NCBI GenBank assembly: GCA_964503085.1
Contig: CAZCYQ010000012.1
Location: 6,842-70,841 of the forward strand
Direction: 5' to 3'
DNA: 64,000 nucleotides
Source: Bin80 sp964503085
GTDB lineage: Bacteria > Bacteroidota > Rhodothermia > Rhodothermales > Bin80
The notes beneath the pieces are model-generated. The model made no database searches. It had not been told where the DNA came from and worked only from the letters and a program-made list of their open reading frames with translations. The first letter of the stretch is position 1. Each line of letters starts with the position of its first letter. This document shows, piece after piece, positions 37,057 to 45,616 of this stretch. Both the position numbers and the translations under genes were made by a program.

Positions 37057-38165
37057 CTAGTCCTCCGAGATAGAAGCAATCGCATTGGCGAACCGTTCCT
37101 TATTTCGAAAGCCGCGGCTACGGATTTTGACGGTTTTGATTCGACTGTTGATGCTTTCAGCGGGGCCGTTACTGGCTTTTAGGACGATCGCACTGATGAT
37201 TCCCCAGAGGTGTGCTTTGATGGTTTGGGGGCTTTTTTCATGGGTTTCAGTCGGCAGCGCATCGCTCAGGACAGCCATTTTTCCCAGCCCTTGCGGGCCC
37301 AGGTACGACTGACATAATGCCACAGCTTCTGGGAGGTTTCCTTGATCGCCCAGGCCCTGGCAGTTTTCAGCGAACTGTTCTTCAACGACTGAAACCGCTT
37401 CTTTTGCTTTTCGGACATATTCTGCATATTGGTCAGGCAATCACACTTGGCGCCGTTAAGATCGTCCACACCCGCTTTCGCCAATTCCTTGTTCTCCTGT
37501 CGACGAACCTTGTCCACTCGCTCCGAGATACGCTTCGCGACACGAAAACGGTCAAAGGCAATCTTCTGGTCTGCCCCTGAGACACATTCCCGCGTTGCAC
37601 CGATGTATGCGGGCCGCATATCCATGCTCACACTCTCAATCTTAGCCAATTGGACTGGACTACATTGATCGTACCAATGCTTCAGCGTCTGCTTTGTACG
37701 AGCTTCCCCCACATATACCACCGTACCTGTGGCAGAATCCGACACGATCATGACGTAATTCTGCCCTTTTCAAGCGGAGGTCTCGTCCACGCCAATCTGA
37801 GTCGGCGATGGTTCCGATCTTCATGAAGCCCCCGTTTGACCGCGCGATTCATAATTCTGTCAATAACCGGGCGAGTCACCCCCAACAAACGGGCAATCGT
37901 TGAGATGCTCGTCTCTTGCAACCAGTCAATTACCAAACGCTCAAACTCAAAGGTTACCCGAGCACACGGAGCGGCCCAGGGAACCCTGGTCGTCCGTACA
38001 CCATGTTCTGGACTTTTCGCACGATGGAGGTCCGTGACGATCTGCGTTAAATCCTCGCCATATTTGTTGAAGCCCCCTCTTTTTAGGCACCTGTAAGCTT
38101 AAATCACATTTCGCACAAATACCTCCCGCAAGCACACAAACCTCCAACCTCACAACTTTAATCAT
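37057..38165 (-). pseudogene. Decayed ISL3-family transposase
   Basis: Three minus-strand frames join into one ISL3-type transposase broken by frameshifts. 38165-37947 carries the N-terminal part only in fragments. 37936-37748 has the helix-turn-helix segment VIDWLQETSISTIARLLGVTRPVIDRIMNRAV. 37751-37266 has the catalytic core (MIVSDSATGTVVYVGEARTKQTL; VSMDMRPAYIGA). 37440-37057 has the C-terminal GPAESINSRIKTVKIRSRGFRNKERF motif. It cannot make a working transposase. It lies about 150 bp beyond the PKS stop codon. Inverted terminal repeats could not be identified with certainty. Confidence 0.85.
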
Positions 38166-38244
38166 ACGATTCCAGTTATATATAATGTCATGTACTCATT
38201 CCTATCCGCAGCTTGCCTTAGTGTGTCATAAATCAGAGATTCCT

Positions 38245-38760
38245 ATGGAACCGAACAACAACACCCCGAAAGACCAAGAAATCTTGTGGGCCAAAAACGC
38301 ACAGATATTCTTAGACCTGTGCAAGGATCAACACCACGTTTTTGACGAGCATGACAGCAAGTTTACTGTCAGGGCGATGGGAATTGCCACATTTAGCGTG
38401 GCGTTGTTCGGTGCAGGTGCATCATGGATAGACCCACAAAAAGTTGGAATGTTGGAATGGGGTTTTCTTACGGCAATTGCTGCAATTGTTCTCACAGTGA
38501 TCTCTATTGCGATGGCCTCAATTGTAAAGCCCCACCTTTGGAGTCAACCGGGTGATCTTTCCGAATTCAACAAGATTGTTTACAGTAGCTCCCATGCGGA
38601 CTTTCTGGCCAGCGTTGCTGCTGCGTACATGAAATCAGTGTCCGAAAACACTCCTAGCCTAGATTCACGGGGTAATAAACTACAAATAATCGCTAAGTTG
38701 ATCCTTGCGGAAGTAGTGTTGTTCGTCGTATTTAGGGTTTGTCTTTTGTTCCCCGGCTAG
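38245..38760 (+). CDS. Three-TM protein resembling Pycsar/SLATT-type membrane effectors
   Basis: 171 residues from ATG 38245 (MEPNNNTPKD); the frame is open to 38185. Layout: a soluble helix with LDLCKDQHHVFDEHDSKFTVRAMGIATFS leading into a first transmembrane helix, a second helix (LEWGFLTAIAAIVLTVISIAMASI), a soluble linker (FNKIVYSSSHADFLASVAAAYMKSV) and a third helix at the C-terminus (LILAEVVLFVVFRVCLL). This two-plus-one arrangement with a D-x-K-x3-R-A entry motif is like PycTM/SLATT pore-forming defence effectors. No nucleotide cyclase is next to it. The similarity is by pattern only, so the function is tentative. Confidence 0.55.
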   Translation: MEPNNNTPKDQEILWAKNAQIFLDLCKDQHHVFDEHDSKFTVRAMGIATFSVALFGAGASWIDPQKVGMLEWGFLTAIAAIVLTVISIAMASIVKPHLWSQPGDLSEFNKIVYSSSHADFLASVAAAYMKSVSENTPSLDSRGNKLQIIAKLILAEVVLFVVFRVCLLFPG

Positions 38761-39043
38761 TATTCCTACCATCCTTGAGATGCCGCACCGTTGGTATATG
38801 GGTTATATTAGGCCTATTGACAGGCGTTGGTGACTTTGGGGTTTGCGTGTCTGGCCGTGGAGATTCAGACGGTGTGTTATTTTCCTGCTGTTTGCTCATG
38901 GCTTACCATACTTTGGTATATGGCTGGACGCGGTGAACCGAATATAAGGATCATTGCATACTGTGTCAACCCTTCTCGCCTTCCTTACTAAGTAAGAGAA
39001 ACATCTCTAAGTATTGAAGCACCATGGATACAATTCACCGACA

Positions 39044-39703
39044 TCATACAACTTGGAATAACCTTTTAGCCATTTCCATTTTTTCATATAGAGCTTTTGA
39101 AGTTTGTGCTATAGAGAGGCCAGGTAACGGTTCTCCAGTTGCACGATTAGGAAAATAAGCCGATATTAGGCCTGCAACATATATCTTGTTTTCTTCGTTC
39201 CTGAAGATAACGGGTCCCCCGCTAACGCCATTTATCGCTACACCATCTATCAGATACACCTCGTCATGAATCCCAAAAGCACCAGCCCCTCTACTTATCT
39301 TGCCGGAGAAGAAGCACAACTCAAGTCCAGCAGGGAAACCCAGCCAGCCTACCTCCTCCCCAACATTGAGAGAGATGTCAAATGGGAGAAGTTCTACAGG
39401 GCTGCGAAGAAGTTGAAGGCTACTCTTCCTAACCAAGAGGACAGCGTGATCTTGTTTCCGTGGGTTAAATAGAATGGTTCTATCTTTTTCTCTATATAAA
39501 TACGGCTTTTCCTCCTGACTAAAGTGAATTACTATAGACTCGTCCCATTTAGCTGCGTGTTCAATTACATGACGTGCTGTAACAATGGCATGAAATTCAA
39601 AGTCTTCGGGAAGAGAGAGAAGGAATCCCGTTCCCTGACCAGAGCGAGTCTCAATCTTTACCACAGCAGGGGAAATTTTTTCTACTACGGTTGCCCAATT
39701 CAT
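39044..39703 (-). CDS. Trypsin-like (S1 family) serine protease, cytosolic
   Basis: 219 residues, no signal peptide. The chymotrypsin-fold triad is readable: His45 in TARHVIEH, Asp85 in RKQDHAVLL and Ser161 in GVSGGPVIF. The N-terminus (ISPAVVKIETRSGQGTGFLL) is typical of trypsin_2 proteases. Such protein-only cytosolic trypsins are frequent in bacterial defence loci as activators or effectors, and here the gene faces a membrane-effector-like gene next to an ISL3 remnant. No PDZ domain is present, so it is not DegP/HtrA. A role in defence is inference. Confidence 0.85.
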   Translation of the reverse strand: MNWATVVEKISPAVVKIETRSGQGTGFLLSLPEDFEFHAIVTARHVIEHAAKWDESIVIHFSQEEKPYLYREKDRTILFNPRKQDHAVLLVRKSSLQLLRSPVELLPFDISLNVGEEVGWLGFPAGLELCFFSGKISRGAGAFGIHDEVYLIDGVAINGVSGGPVIFRNEENKIYVAGLISAYFPNRATGEPLPGLSIAQTSKALYEKMEMAKRLFQVV

Positions 39704-40310
39704 TTATGATCAAGGTATTTTTTCTTTGGTCGTGGTTCAACGAATCGAATATAACTAAAACTCCATTCCCGTCCATAACCTGTGTGCTCCGGTTGAACTG
39801 GCCCACCATTCCAAGTGGAGTGGGCCACCTTACAAATCAGTGTTCCGGAGCTAATGTTTAGGGATTCTGGCTGGGATTGTTATTTTAGCAGATAAGTGCC
39901 CTTTCGAATCAGTTTGGGGATCAAGCACGCCCCATGAGGCGCCAAACCACTGAAAAAGCACGATATCGGCTATATTTTGCAAGAGGCTCCTTGGCTGGTA
40001 ATTCAGGCTAGTCTTGGAATTCAAGAATTCTGATGGGAAATTCAGTAATATTATTCCACCTGCCAGTGATAGAGCAGGTCGCTGTGAGGCAAAGGGGAAA
40101 TCTTATCATTCAAAATGTCCTACGCAACCGGTTACACGTGCGTTTTACTTGTGTGTTTATAGGACTTTCTCCAAAAGAGGAAATGCCTTGTAGGCTCAGT
40201 TAATGTAAATTGCGAGTGTGAGGGACAAGTAAGACTTTAGCCATTATGCTCCACTGCGGTCAGCTTGCGAATGATCTGTGATTAATCTTAGAGGGACACA
40301 ACAATTCATT
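39704..40310. other. 0.6-kb divergent intergenic region with a hairpin
   Basis: No gene can be supported between the protease gene (minus) and the beta-propeller gene (plus). A perfect 8-bp inverted repeat, TGGCCCAC and GTGGGCCA with a 13-nt loop, lies at 39799-39827. As the flanking genes diverge it is not a terminator for either, and could be an operator or a relic of a mobile element. Confidence 0.5.
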
Positions 40311-41363
40311 ATGAATCGACGCGAATTTACACAACTTACCGCTCAGGCCGCTGGCGTGGGGCTGTTTTCAACAAACATCCTTATCAAACAGACTGAACCC
40401 GACGAGATCATTGGTCACGGTGACTTCCGTTACCGTGTACATAGGAGTTGGGGACAGCAGGATCCAAGCCTCGTGCCCGTTAATAACTGCCACGAAATGG
40501 TTCAGGACAGCGCAGGACGCCTAATCATGATTGGCGATGAAACGCGCAATAATGTATTGATATACGACAAGTCGGGCAATATACTTGATACTTGGGGCAG
40601 TGAGTATCCTTATGGGCACGGCCTGACACTATTGAATGCTGGTGGAGAGGAATTCCTGTTCATTTGTGATAATGGTTTTGATGGAAACCCGCAAGTTGTC
40701 AAGACCACACTGGACGGACGCGTAGTTCTTAGTTTGCCCCATCCACATGAAGTCGGAGCTTACGCAGAGTCTGATGCCTATCATCCAACGGAAACCGCTA
40801 TTGGACCGAATGGGGACATTTACGTAGCCGATGGCTATGGTTCGCAATGGGTTCTCCAGTTTAGTGCCGCGGGCGAGTACATTCGAAAATTTGGAGGAAG
40901 GGGGGATGAGGATCATCAGTTCCAAACAGTACACGGTGTGTGCGTAGATCTGCGTGATCCAGGTGCACCATCTCTGATATGCACGAGTCGGGCGCACAAC
41001 GCCTTTAAGCGGTTTTCTCTCAATGGAGATTATCTCTCAACGATCTTTCTGCCTGGTGCGTATGTGTGCCGCGCGGTGATTCAGGGAGAGATGTTGTATT
41101 CAGGTGTGTGCTGGTCAAGGCTCCGTTATCTGAATCAGACGCCAGATTCCGGATTCGTAACGATTCTGGACAAGAACGATCGCGTGGTTTCGAATCCTGG
41201 AGGAACCCCACCCGTCTACGAAAATGGGGTTCTCCAGCTCATGTTACAGGACGAGCCCATTTTCAATCACTGCCACGATGTTTGCGTGGACACAGACGAA
41301 AACCTGTATGTTTGTCAGTGGAACGCAGGCAAGACTTATCCGATCAAGCTGGAGCGGATTTAG
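40311..41363 (+). CDS. Tat-exported six-bladed beta-propeller (NHL-like) protein
   Basis: 350 residues from ATG 40311; the frame is open to 40278 but the twin-arginine signal MNRREFTQLTAQAAGVGLF fixes the start. The mature protein has repeated propeller blades (about residues 65-345) of the form GRLIMIGDETRNNVLIYDKSGN and GDIYVADGYGSQWVLQFSAAGEYIRKFGG, like NHL-repeat and peptidylglycine-amidating-lyase-type propellers. Blade strands GVCVDLRDPGAPSLICTSR and VCVDTDENLYVCQWNAGK continue the pattern. Enzyme activity is not evident. The next gene is convergent and overlaps its stop by 4 nt. Confidence 0.82.
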   Translation: MNRREFTQLTAQAAGVGLFSTNILIKQTEPDEIIGHGDFRYRVHRSWGQQDPSLVPVNNCHEMVQDSAGRLIMIGDETRNNVLIYDKSGNILDTWGSEYPYGHGLTLLNAGGEEFLFICDNGFDGNPQVVKTTLDGRVVLSLPHPHEVGAYAESDAYHPTETAIGPNGDIYVADGYGSQWVLQFSAAGEYIRKFGGRGDEDHQFQTVHGVCVDLRDPGAPSLICTSRAHNAFKRFSLNGDYLSTIFLPGAYVCRAVIQGEMLYSGVCWSRLRYLNQTPDSGFVTILDKNDRVVSNPGGTPPVYENGVLQLMLQDEPIFNHCHDVCVDTDENLYVCQWNAGKTYPIKLERI

Positions 41364-42964
41364 CAGCCTTTAACGAATCGTACGTGCAGACTGCGTGCGT
41401 TGTTGGCTTCAAAATGTGTCACCGTCCCTGTGGTCTTATCCGTCCCCATACGGATGACGGGCGCGAACCAGGTGTTACCCACAAAGACATGGTCAGCCGT
41501 CTTTGTTAATGTGATCTTTTTGCCACGGGGGTCACTTGCAACCAGTACAGTATCCCGCGCATTCACTGAGTAGGATATGCCAAGCTCTTCGCTTGTGTAG
41601 CATCCTTCATACATAGACAGCGTCGTGTCCTCTGATGGTGACAGGCGTGCGGCATTTAATCCCCGTGTGGACGCATTTACGACTGAACCCGAAGAATCGC
41701 GCGTGAATGAGATAGTCAGATTGAGTGCTGGAACGCGGAGGGAGTCTACACCAATTGGTTGAACAGGTACTGGTCCGGCAGGTGGCCAGTAAGCTGAAAG
41801 TAATTCCCCTTTGAGAATTAACTGCAGAACGGATGCTTTTCCGAAGTCATAAACCCCCGTGTAGTCGCTTAATGGAGGCACATCGTCCGCAGTGACAGGA
41901 GGTGGGACTGGTAGGGACATGAATGCATCCAGGTAGTGCTCTGTGACACGCTGTGCCATGGTGGAAGCGTTCATAATGGCCGAATTGCTAAGCACAATGG
42001 CGGTGAACTCATGGTCGGGTATTCGCAGGATTACCGTCCGAAAACCGGCCCATCCGCCCGTATGCGAGATTGTATTCAACCCCCTGTAAGTCCCTCTGAC
42101 AAGCCCGAAGCCATACGGAATTTCAGACCCATCGCCTAACTGTCCCTGCGAATTCATCATGGCATGTACCGCGGGGGATCCTATTCTCTGATCTTCAAAG
42201 TTTTGCACCCATTTCAGAAGGTCCTCGGTCGTCGTGTGCAAAGAACTTGATCCGAGGGCCATGAGGCCGTTACCAATTCGCTGAATTTCACCGAATTGCG
42301 AGGAGTAGCTGACTACGCGCCCGGGTACGATTTCTTCGTGATCGTCCTGAAAATGCGTCTGTGTCATATCAAGCGGTGCAAATATCCTTTCCTCCGTGAA
42401 TGTTCGGAAGGATTGCCCGCTCAAACGCTCGATCAGCAATGCCAGGATAGTGTAGCCTGTATTGGAGTAACTATACTGAGTTCCAGGGACAAAATTCAAC
42501 GTGCGCTGGTGCTTGATAAAAGTGGTGATTTCTTCCATGGAGATCACATCCTCCATGTTACGTCCTGCCATTGCAAGCATTCCTGGCCAATCTCGAAGCC
42601 CGCTGGTATGATGAAGGAGATGCCGAATGGTGATTGTATGTCCAAAATCCGGCAACTCTGGCATATGCGTTCGGATATCGTCGTCAAGTGCAATCCTCCC
42701 TTCATCAACGAGAAGGGCAATAGCAAATGCACAGAATTGCTTTGAAACCGAAGCAACATCGAAAACGCTGGTTGACGTGATAGGTATGCCGTGCTCTAGG
42801 TTCGCCATGCCATATCCCTCGTGATGCAGGACGGCCCCACGGTAGAGTACGGCTACTGCGGCCCCCGGACTTTCATTTGTATCCCAAGCCCGGAAAACCT
42901 TATCTACTTGGGCGTAGGCTGGTGTCTGTACAATGAGGAAAAGACAGAATAGTACACGAATCAT
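41360..42964 (-). CDS. Serine hydrolase (class C beta-lactamase fold)
   Basis: 534 residues, signal peptide (MIRVLFCLFLIVQTPAYA). The penicillin-binding/AmpC-type core spans about residues 20-360: SxxK as S72-V-S-K75 in FDVASVSKQF, and YxN as YSNTGYTIL. The C-terminal 170 residues are a separate lipocalin-like beta domain seen in many exported serine hydrolases. Such proteins act as esterases, D-aminopeptidases or PBP4-like enzymes rather than antibiotic-resistance enzymes. It overlaps the paralogue upstream by an ATGA junction, and the two form a transcription unit. Confidence 0.9.
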   Translation of the reverse strand: MIRVLFCLFLIVQTPAYAQVDKVFRAWDTNESPGAAVAVLYRGAVLHHEGYGMANLEHGIPITSTSVFDVASVSKQFCAFAIALLVDEGRIALDDDIRTHMPELPDFGHTITIRHLLHHTSGLRDWPGMLAMAGRNMEDVISMEEITTFIKHQRTLNFVPGTQYSYSNTGYTILALLIERLSGQSFRTFTEERIFAPLDMTQTHFQDDHEEIVPGRVVSYSSQFGEIQRIGNGLMALGSSSLHTTTEDLLKWVQNFEDQRIGSPAVHAMMNSQGQLGDGSEIPYGFGLVRGTYRGLNTISHTGGWAGFRTVILRIPDHEFTAIVLSNSAIMNASTMAQRVTEHYLDAFMSLPVPPPVTADDVPPLSDYTGVYDFGKASVLQLILKGELLSAYWPPAGPVPVQPIGVDSLRVPALNLTISFTRDSSGSVVNASTRGLNAARLSPSEDTTLSMYEGCYTSEELGISYSVNARDTVLVASDPRGKKITLTKTADHVFVGNTWFAPVIRMGTDKTTGTVTHFEANNARSLHVRFVKGC

Positions 42965-44283
42965 TGATTCATTTTTTTAAACCAAACCTCTTGAGTGCGC
43001 CCAGAGGATGCGCTAAAACCGGCCAAGCTGTCCCCCTCCTGTTTGAATTCAAGCGCACTCAGGTACCATGCGTTGCTGTAAAAAGAGTTCAATCCAGTTC
43101 TTGACAGTGTTGCCAATCTGCCTCGGCGAGAGTGCAATCGCAACGTATCAGCTTCCATTGTGATGTATAGTGTACTGCCAAGTTCCTCGCTGTAGTAAGT
43201 GCCCTCGTACGCATTCAGGTGTTCATCGTCAATAAATAAAGCGGCAATATTCATTGCCATATCAGAGGGATTGAATTCTTCCAGATTACCAAGAACTACA
43301 ATACCCAGATCGTATTCAGGGAAGCGACCGGCCCAGGCACGAAATCCGCGATGCGAGCCACTGTGCCCTATGGATCGTGTGCCTCTGAATTGTCCGTGGG
43401 TGAGGCCAAAGGCGTATGTTAGAGTGTCACCGTTTGTGAGTACGCCACGGGTGTGTGCCAAGTCACGTGTTTTCTCTCCACCAATTGTGCCGTGCTGCAG
43501 CGCAGTCAGCCATTTCCCGAGGTCCAGTGCGGTTGTATACAACCCGCTTGCACCGACGCTGGAGTAATTTACCCGCTGTGCCTTATAGCCATTAGGTGCA
43601 GTGATATACCCGGATGCAACATCGGGGATCACTTTCCCATGCTCTGATCTGAAGTGGGATTTGGTCATCCCCAAGGGCAGGAACAAGCTGTCGCGTGTCC
43701 AATCACTGAATGACTGTCCACTCACACGTTCAATGATTTCCGCCATCAGCGTATAACCGGAATTGCTGTACAGATACTCTGTTCCTGGATCAAAATTGAG
43801 CGCACGTTGACGATAGATCAGCCGCAGGATATCGTCCTTCGTAATTACATCATCCATACGGTAACCGGCTAATGAGAGCAACCCAAATTCGTCACGCAGT
43901 CCACTCGTGTGGTGCACCAGGTGCTGTATAGTAATGGGGGGTGTGAATGCGTGTAGCTCGGGGGTGTAGTCTGTCACGGGGGCATTAAGCGAGATTTCGC
44001 CATGTGTTGCAAGAAGTGCAATACCATACGCTGTAAACTGTTTGGATACACTCGCCACCAGGAACACCGTTTCGGGGGTGATGGGGATATTATACTCGAG
44101 GTTGGCCATACCGTAGCCTTTCGCAAAGTGCACACTGTCTCCGCGCATGATCACGACAGCTGCACCGGGGACATCGGGTTTATCCATGGACGAGAACAGT
44201 GAGTCTACCTGGGTCTCCAGTGACTGACCGAGGGCAAGATGGCCGGAGGTCAGGAAGCATAGAATCAAAATCTTACGTAACAT
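42961..44283 (-). CDS. Serine hydrolase (class C beta-lactamase fold), paralogue
   Basis: 440 residues, signal peptide (MLRKILILCFLTSGHLALG). Catalytic S78-V-S-K81 in LVASVSKQFTAY and YSNSGYTL are intact, and the late motif SIGHSGSHRGFRAW replaces the KTG box, as often in this family. The blocks GYGMANLEYNIPIT and LVHHTSGLRD are almost shared with the downstream gene (GYGMANLEHGIPIT, LLHHTSGLRD), so this is a tandem duplication. Compared with its partner it lacks much of the C-terminal domain. Substrate unknown. Confidence 0.9.
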   Translation of the reverse strand: MLRKILILCFLTSGHLALGQSLETQVDSLFSSMDKPDVPGAAVVIMRGDSVHFAKGYGMANLEYNIPITPETVFLVASVSKQFTAYGIALLATHGEISLNAPVTDYTPELHAFTPPITIQHLVHHTSGLRDEFGLLSLAGYRMDDVITKDDILRLIYRQRALNFDPGTEYLYSNSGYTLMAEIIERVSGQSFSDWTRDSLFLPLGMTKSHFRSEHGKVIPDVASGYITAPNGYKAQRVNYSSVGASGLYTTALDLGKWLTALQHGTIGGEKTRDLAHTRGVLTNGDTLTYAFGLTHGQFRGTRSIGHSGSHRGFRAWAGRFPEYDLGIVVLGNLEEFNPSDMAMNIAALFIDDEHLNAYEGTYYSEELGSTLYITMEADTLRLHSRRGRLATLSRTGLNSFYSNAWYLSALEFKQEGDSLAGFSASSGRTQEVWFKKMNQ

Positions 44284-44315
44284 TAGGGTTGCGTGGTAAA
44301 ACTAAAATTTAACTC

Positions 44316-45233
44316 ATGTCGATGAAGTCTCAATACTCAGCTCAGCGGACGCGTAACCTTCTTAGTCTGTTTCTGGGCACGATAATTTTTGCAGGTTCAG
44401 TTGCAGCACAGGATCCGCTTAGAATAATTGCCTTTGGTGGGCACCCAGATGATTGTGAGGTGCGTGCCGCCGGAGTTGCTGCTATGTGGGCCGCAATGGG
44501 GCATAAGGTAAAGTTTGTCTCGGTTACGAATGGTGATATCGGTCATTATGCTATGGCGGGAGGTCCACTAGCGCTTACCCGTAAGGCCGAGATTGAAGAC
44601 TGTGGCAAGATACTGGGAATTGAGGAATCGATCATGCTTGACAATCATGATGGTGAGCTCATGCCCACATTGGAAAATCGCAAAACGATTGCGAGATTGA
44701 TACGCGAATGGCAGGCCGATATTGTATTGGGGCCGCGTTCAAACGACTACCATCCAGACCACCGGTACACGGCAATACTTGTTCAGGATGCTGCTTTCAT
44801 GGTTACGGTGCCATATTTCACGCCTACCGTTCCTCGCGTAGAAAAGAATCCTGTATTCCTGTATTACCATGATCGCTTCCAGCGGCCTTATCCATTTACT
44901 CCAGATATCGTTGTAGATATTGGTCCAGTAGGGGATCAGAAGTATGCTTGTATGGCGGCACTCAGGAGTCAGTTTTCTGACTGGAATGCGTGGCTTGCCG
45001 GCTACCACGACGAAGTGCCTGAGGAAGAAGAAGCACGGAAAGCTTGGATACGTGAGCGCTTTGAGGCTAGAGATGCGAGCGTAGCCAACAACTACCGAGA
45101 CCTGCTGATAGAGTATTACGGGACTGAACGCGGGAATGCTGTGGAGTTCGCTGAAGCATTTGAAGTTTCCGAGTACGGAAGTCAGCCAACTCGAGAACAA
45201 CTAAAGGCGTTGTTTCCCTTTTTTGACGAATAG
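44316..45233 (+). CDS. Exported PIG-L family deacetylase
   Basis: 305 residues. Signal peptide LLSLFLGTIIFAGSVAAQ. The PIG-L/LmbE core starts with LRIIAFGGHPDDCEVRAAG (zinc-binding HPDD at about 43-46) and contains the second zinc histidine in NDYHPDHRYT (about residue 150). Family members remove acetyl groups from GlcNAc-type or small amino-sugar conjugates. The gene diverges from the serine hydrolases with a 32-bp gap, so their promoters overlap. A role in glycan breakdown is plausible because hydrolases and a sugar-type SDR are nearby. Confidence 0.9.
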   Translation: MSMKSQYSAQRTRNLLSLFLGTIIFAGSVAAQDPLRIIAFGGHPDDCEVRAAGVAAMWAAMGHKVKFVSVTNGDIGHYAMAGGPLALTRKAEIEDCGKILGIEESIMLDNHDGELMPTLENRKTIARLIREWQADIVLGPRSNDYHPDHRYTAILVQDAAFMVTVPYFTPTVPRVEKNPVFLYYHDRFQRPYPFTPDIVVDIGPVGDQKYACMAALRSQFSDWNAWLAGYHDEVPEEEEARKAWIRERFEARDASVANNYRDLLIEYYGTERGNAVEFAEAFEVSEYGSQPTREQLKALFPFFDE

Positions 45234-45616
45234 CTGCTGATGGATGCGGTCTGCACTGTGCGTGTCGATGGACAAAGCACAAGTTCCTCTGTATCGCAAA
45301 TGAGGGTTGACTAAAGACTTCCGTCAGTGCGGTCGATGAAATTAGGGGGAATTAGCGTGATAGGTACATCAATCCTGTGCAGAAGGAGACCCGCTATTTA
45401 CCCGTTTTTTCTGAACTCAGTTTTGACGGAAGCCATCGGGATGAGGGTTATCCCGCTGGTTGATTTCCATGTAATCCACTCATTAGGATAAGTAACGGGT
45501 GCTTTGTTCCGTTGTATTTAGGGGATGGCAATGGTGGAGGTACTGGCTGAACAAATATGAGTTGTCGAACAGTATCGGGCTCATCACGGGGGATGATTGC
45601 TCGAGAATTCCGAGTG

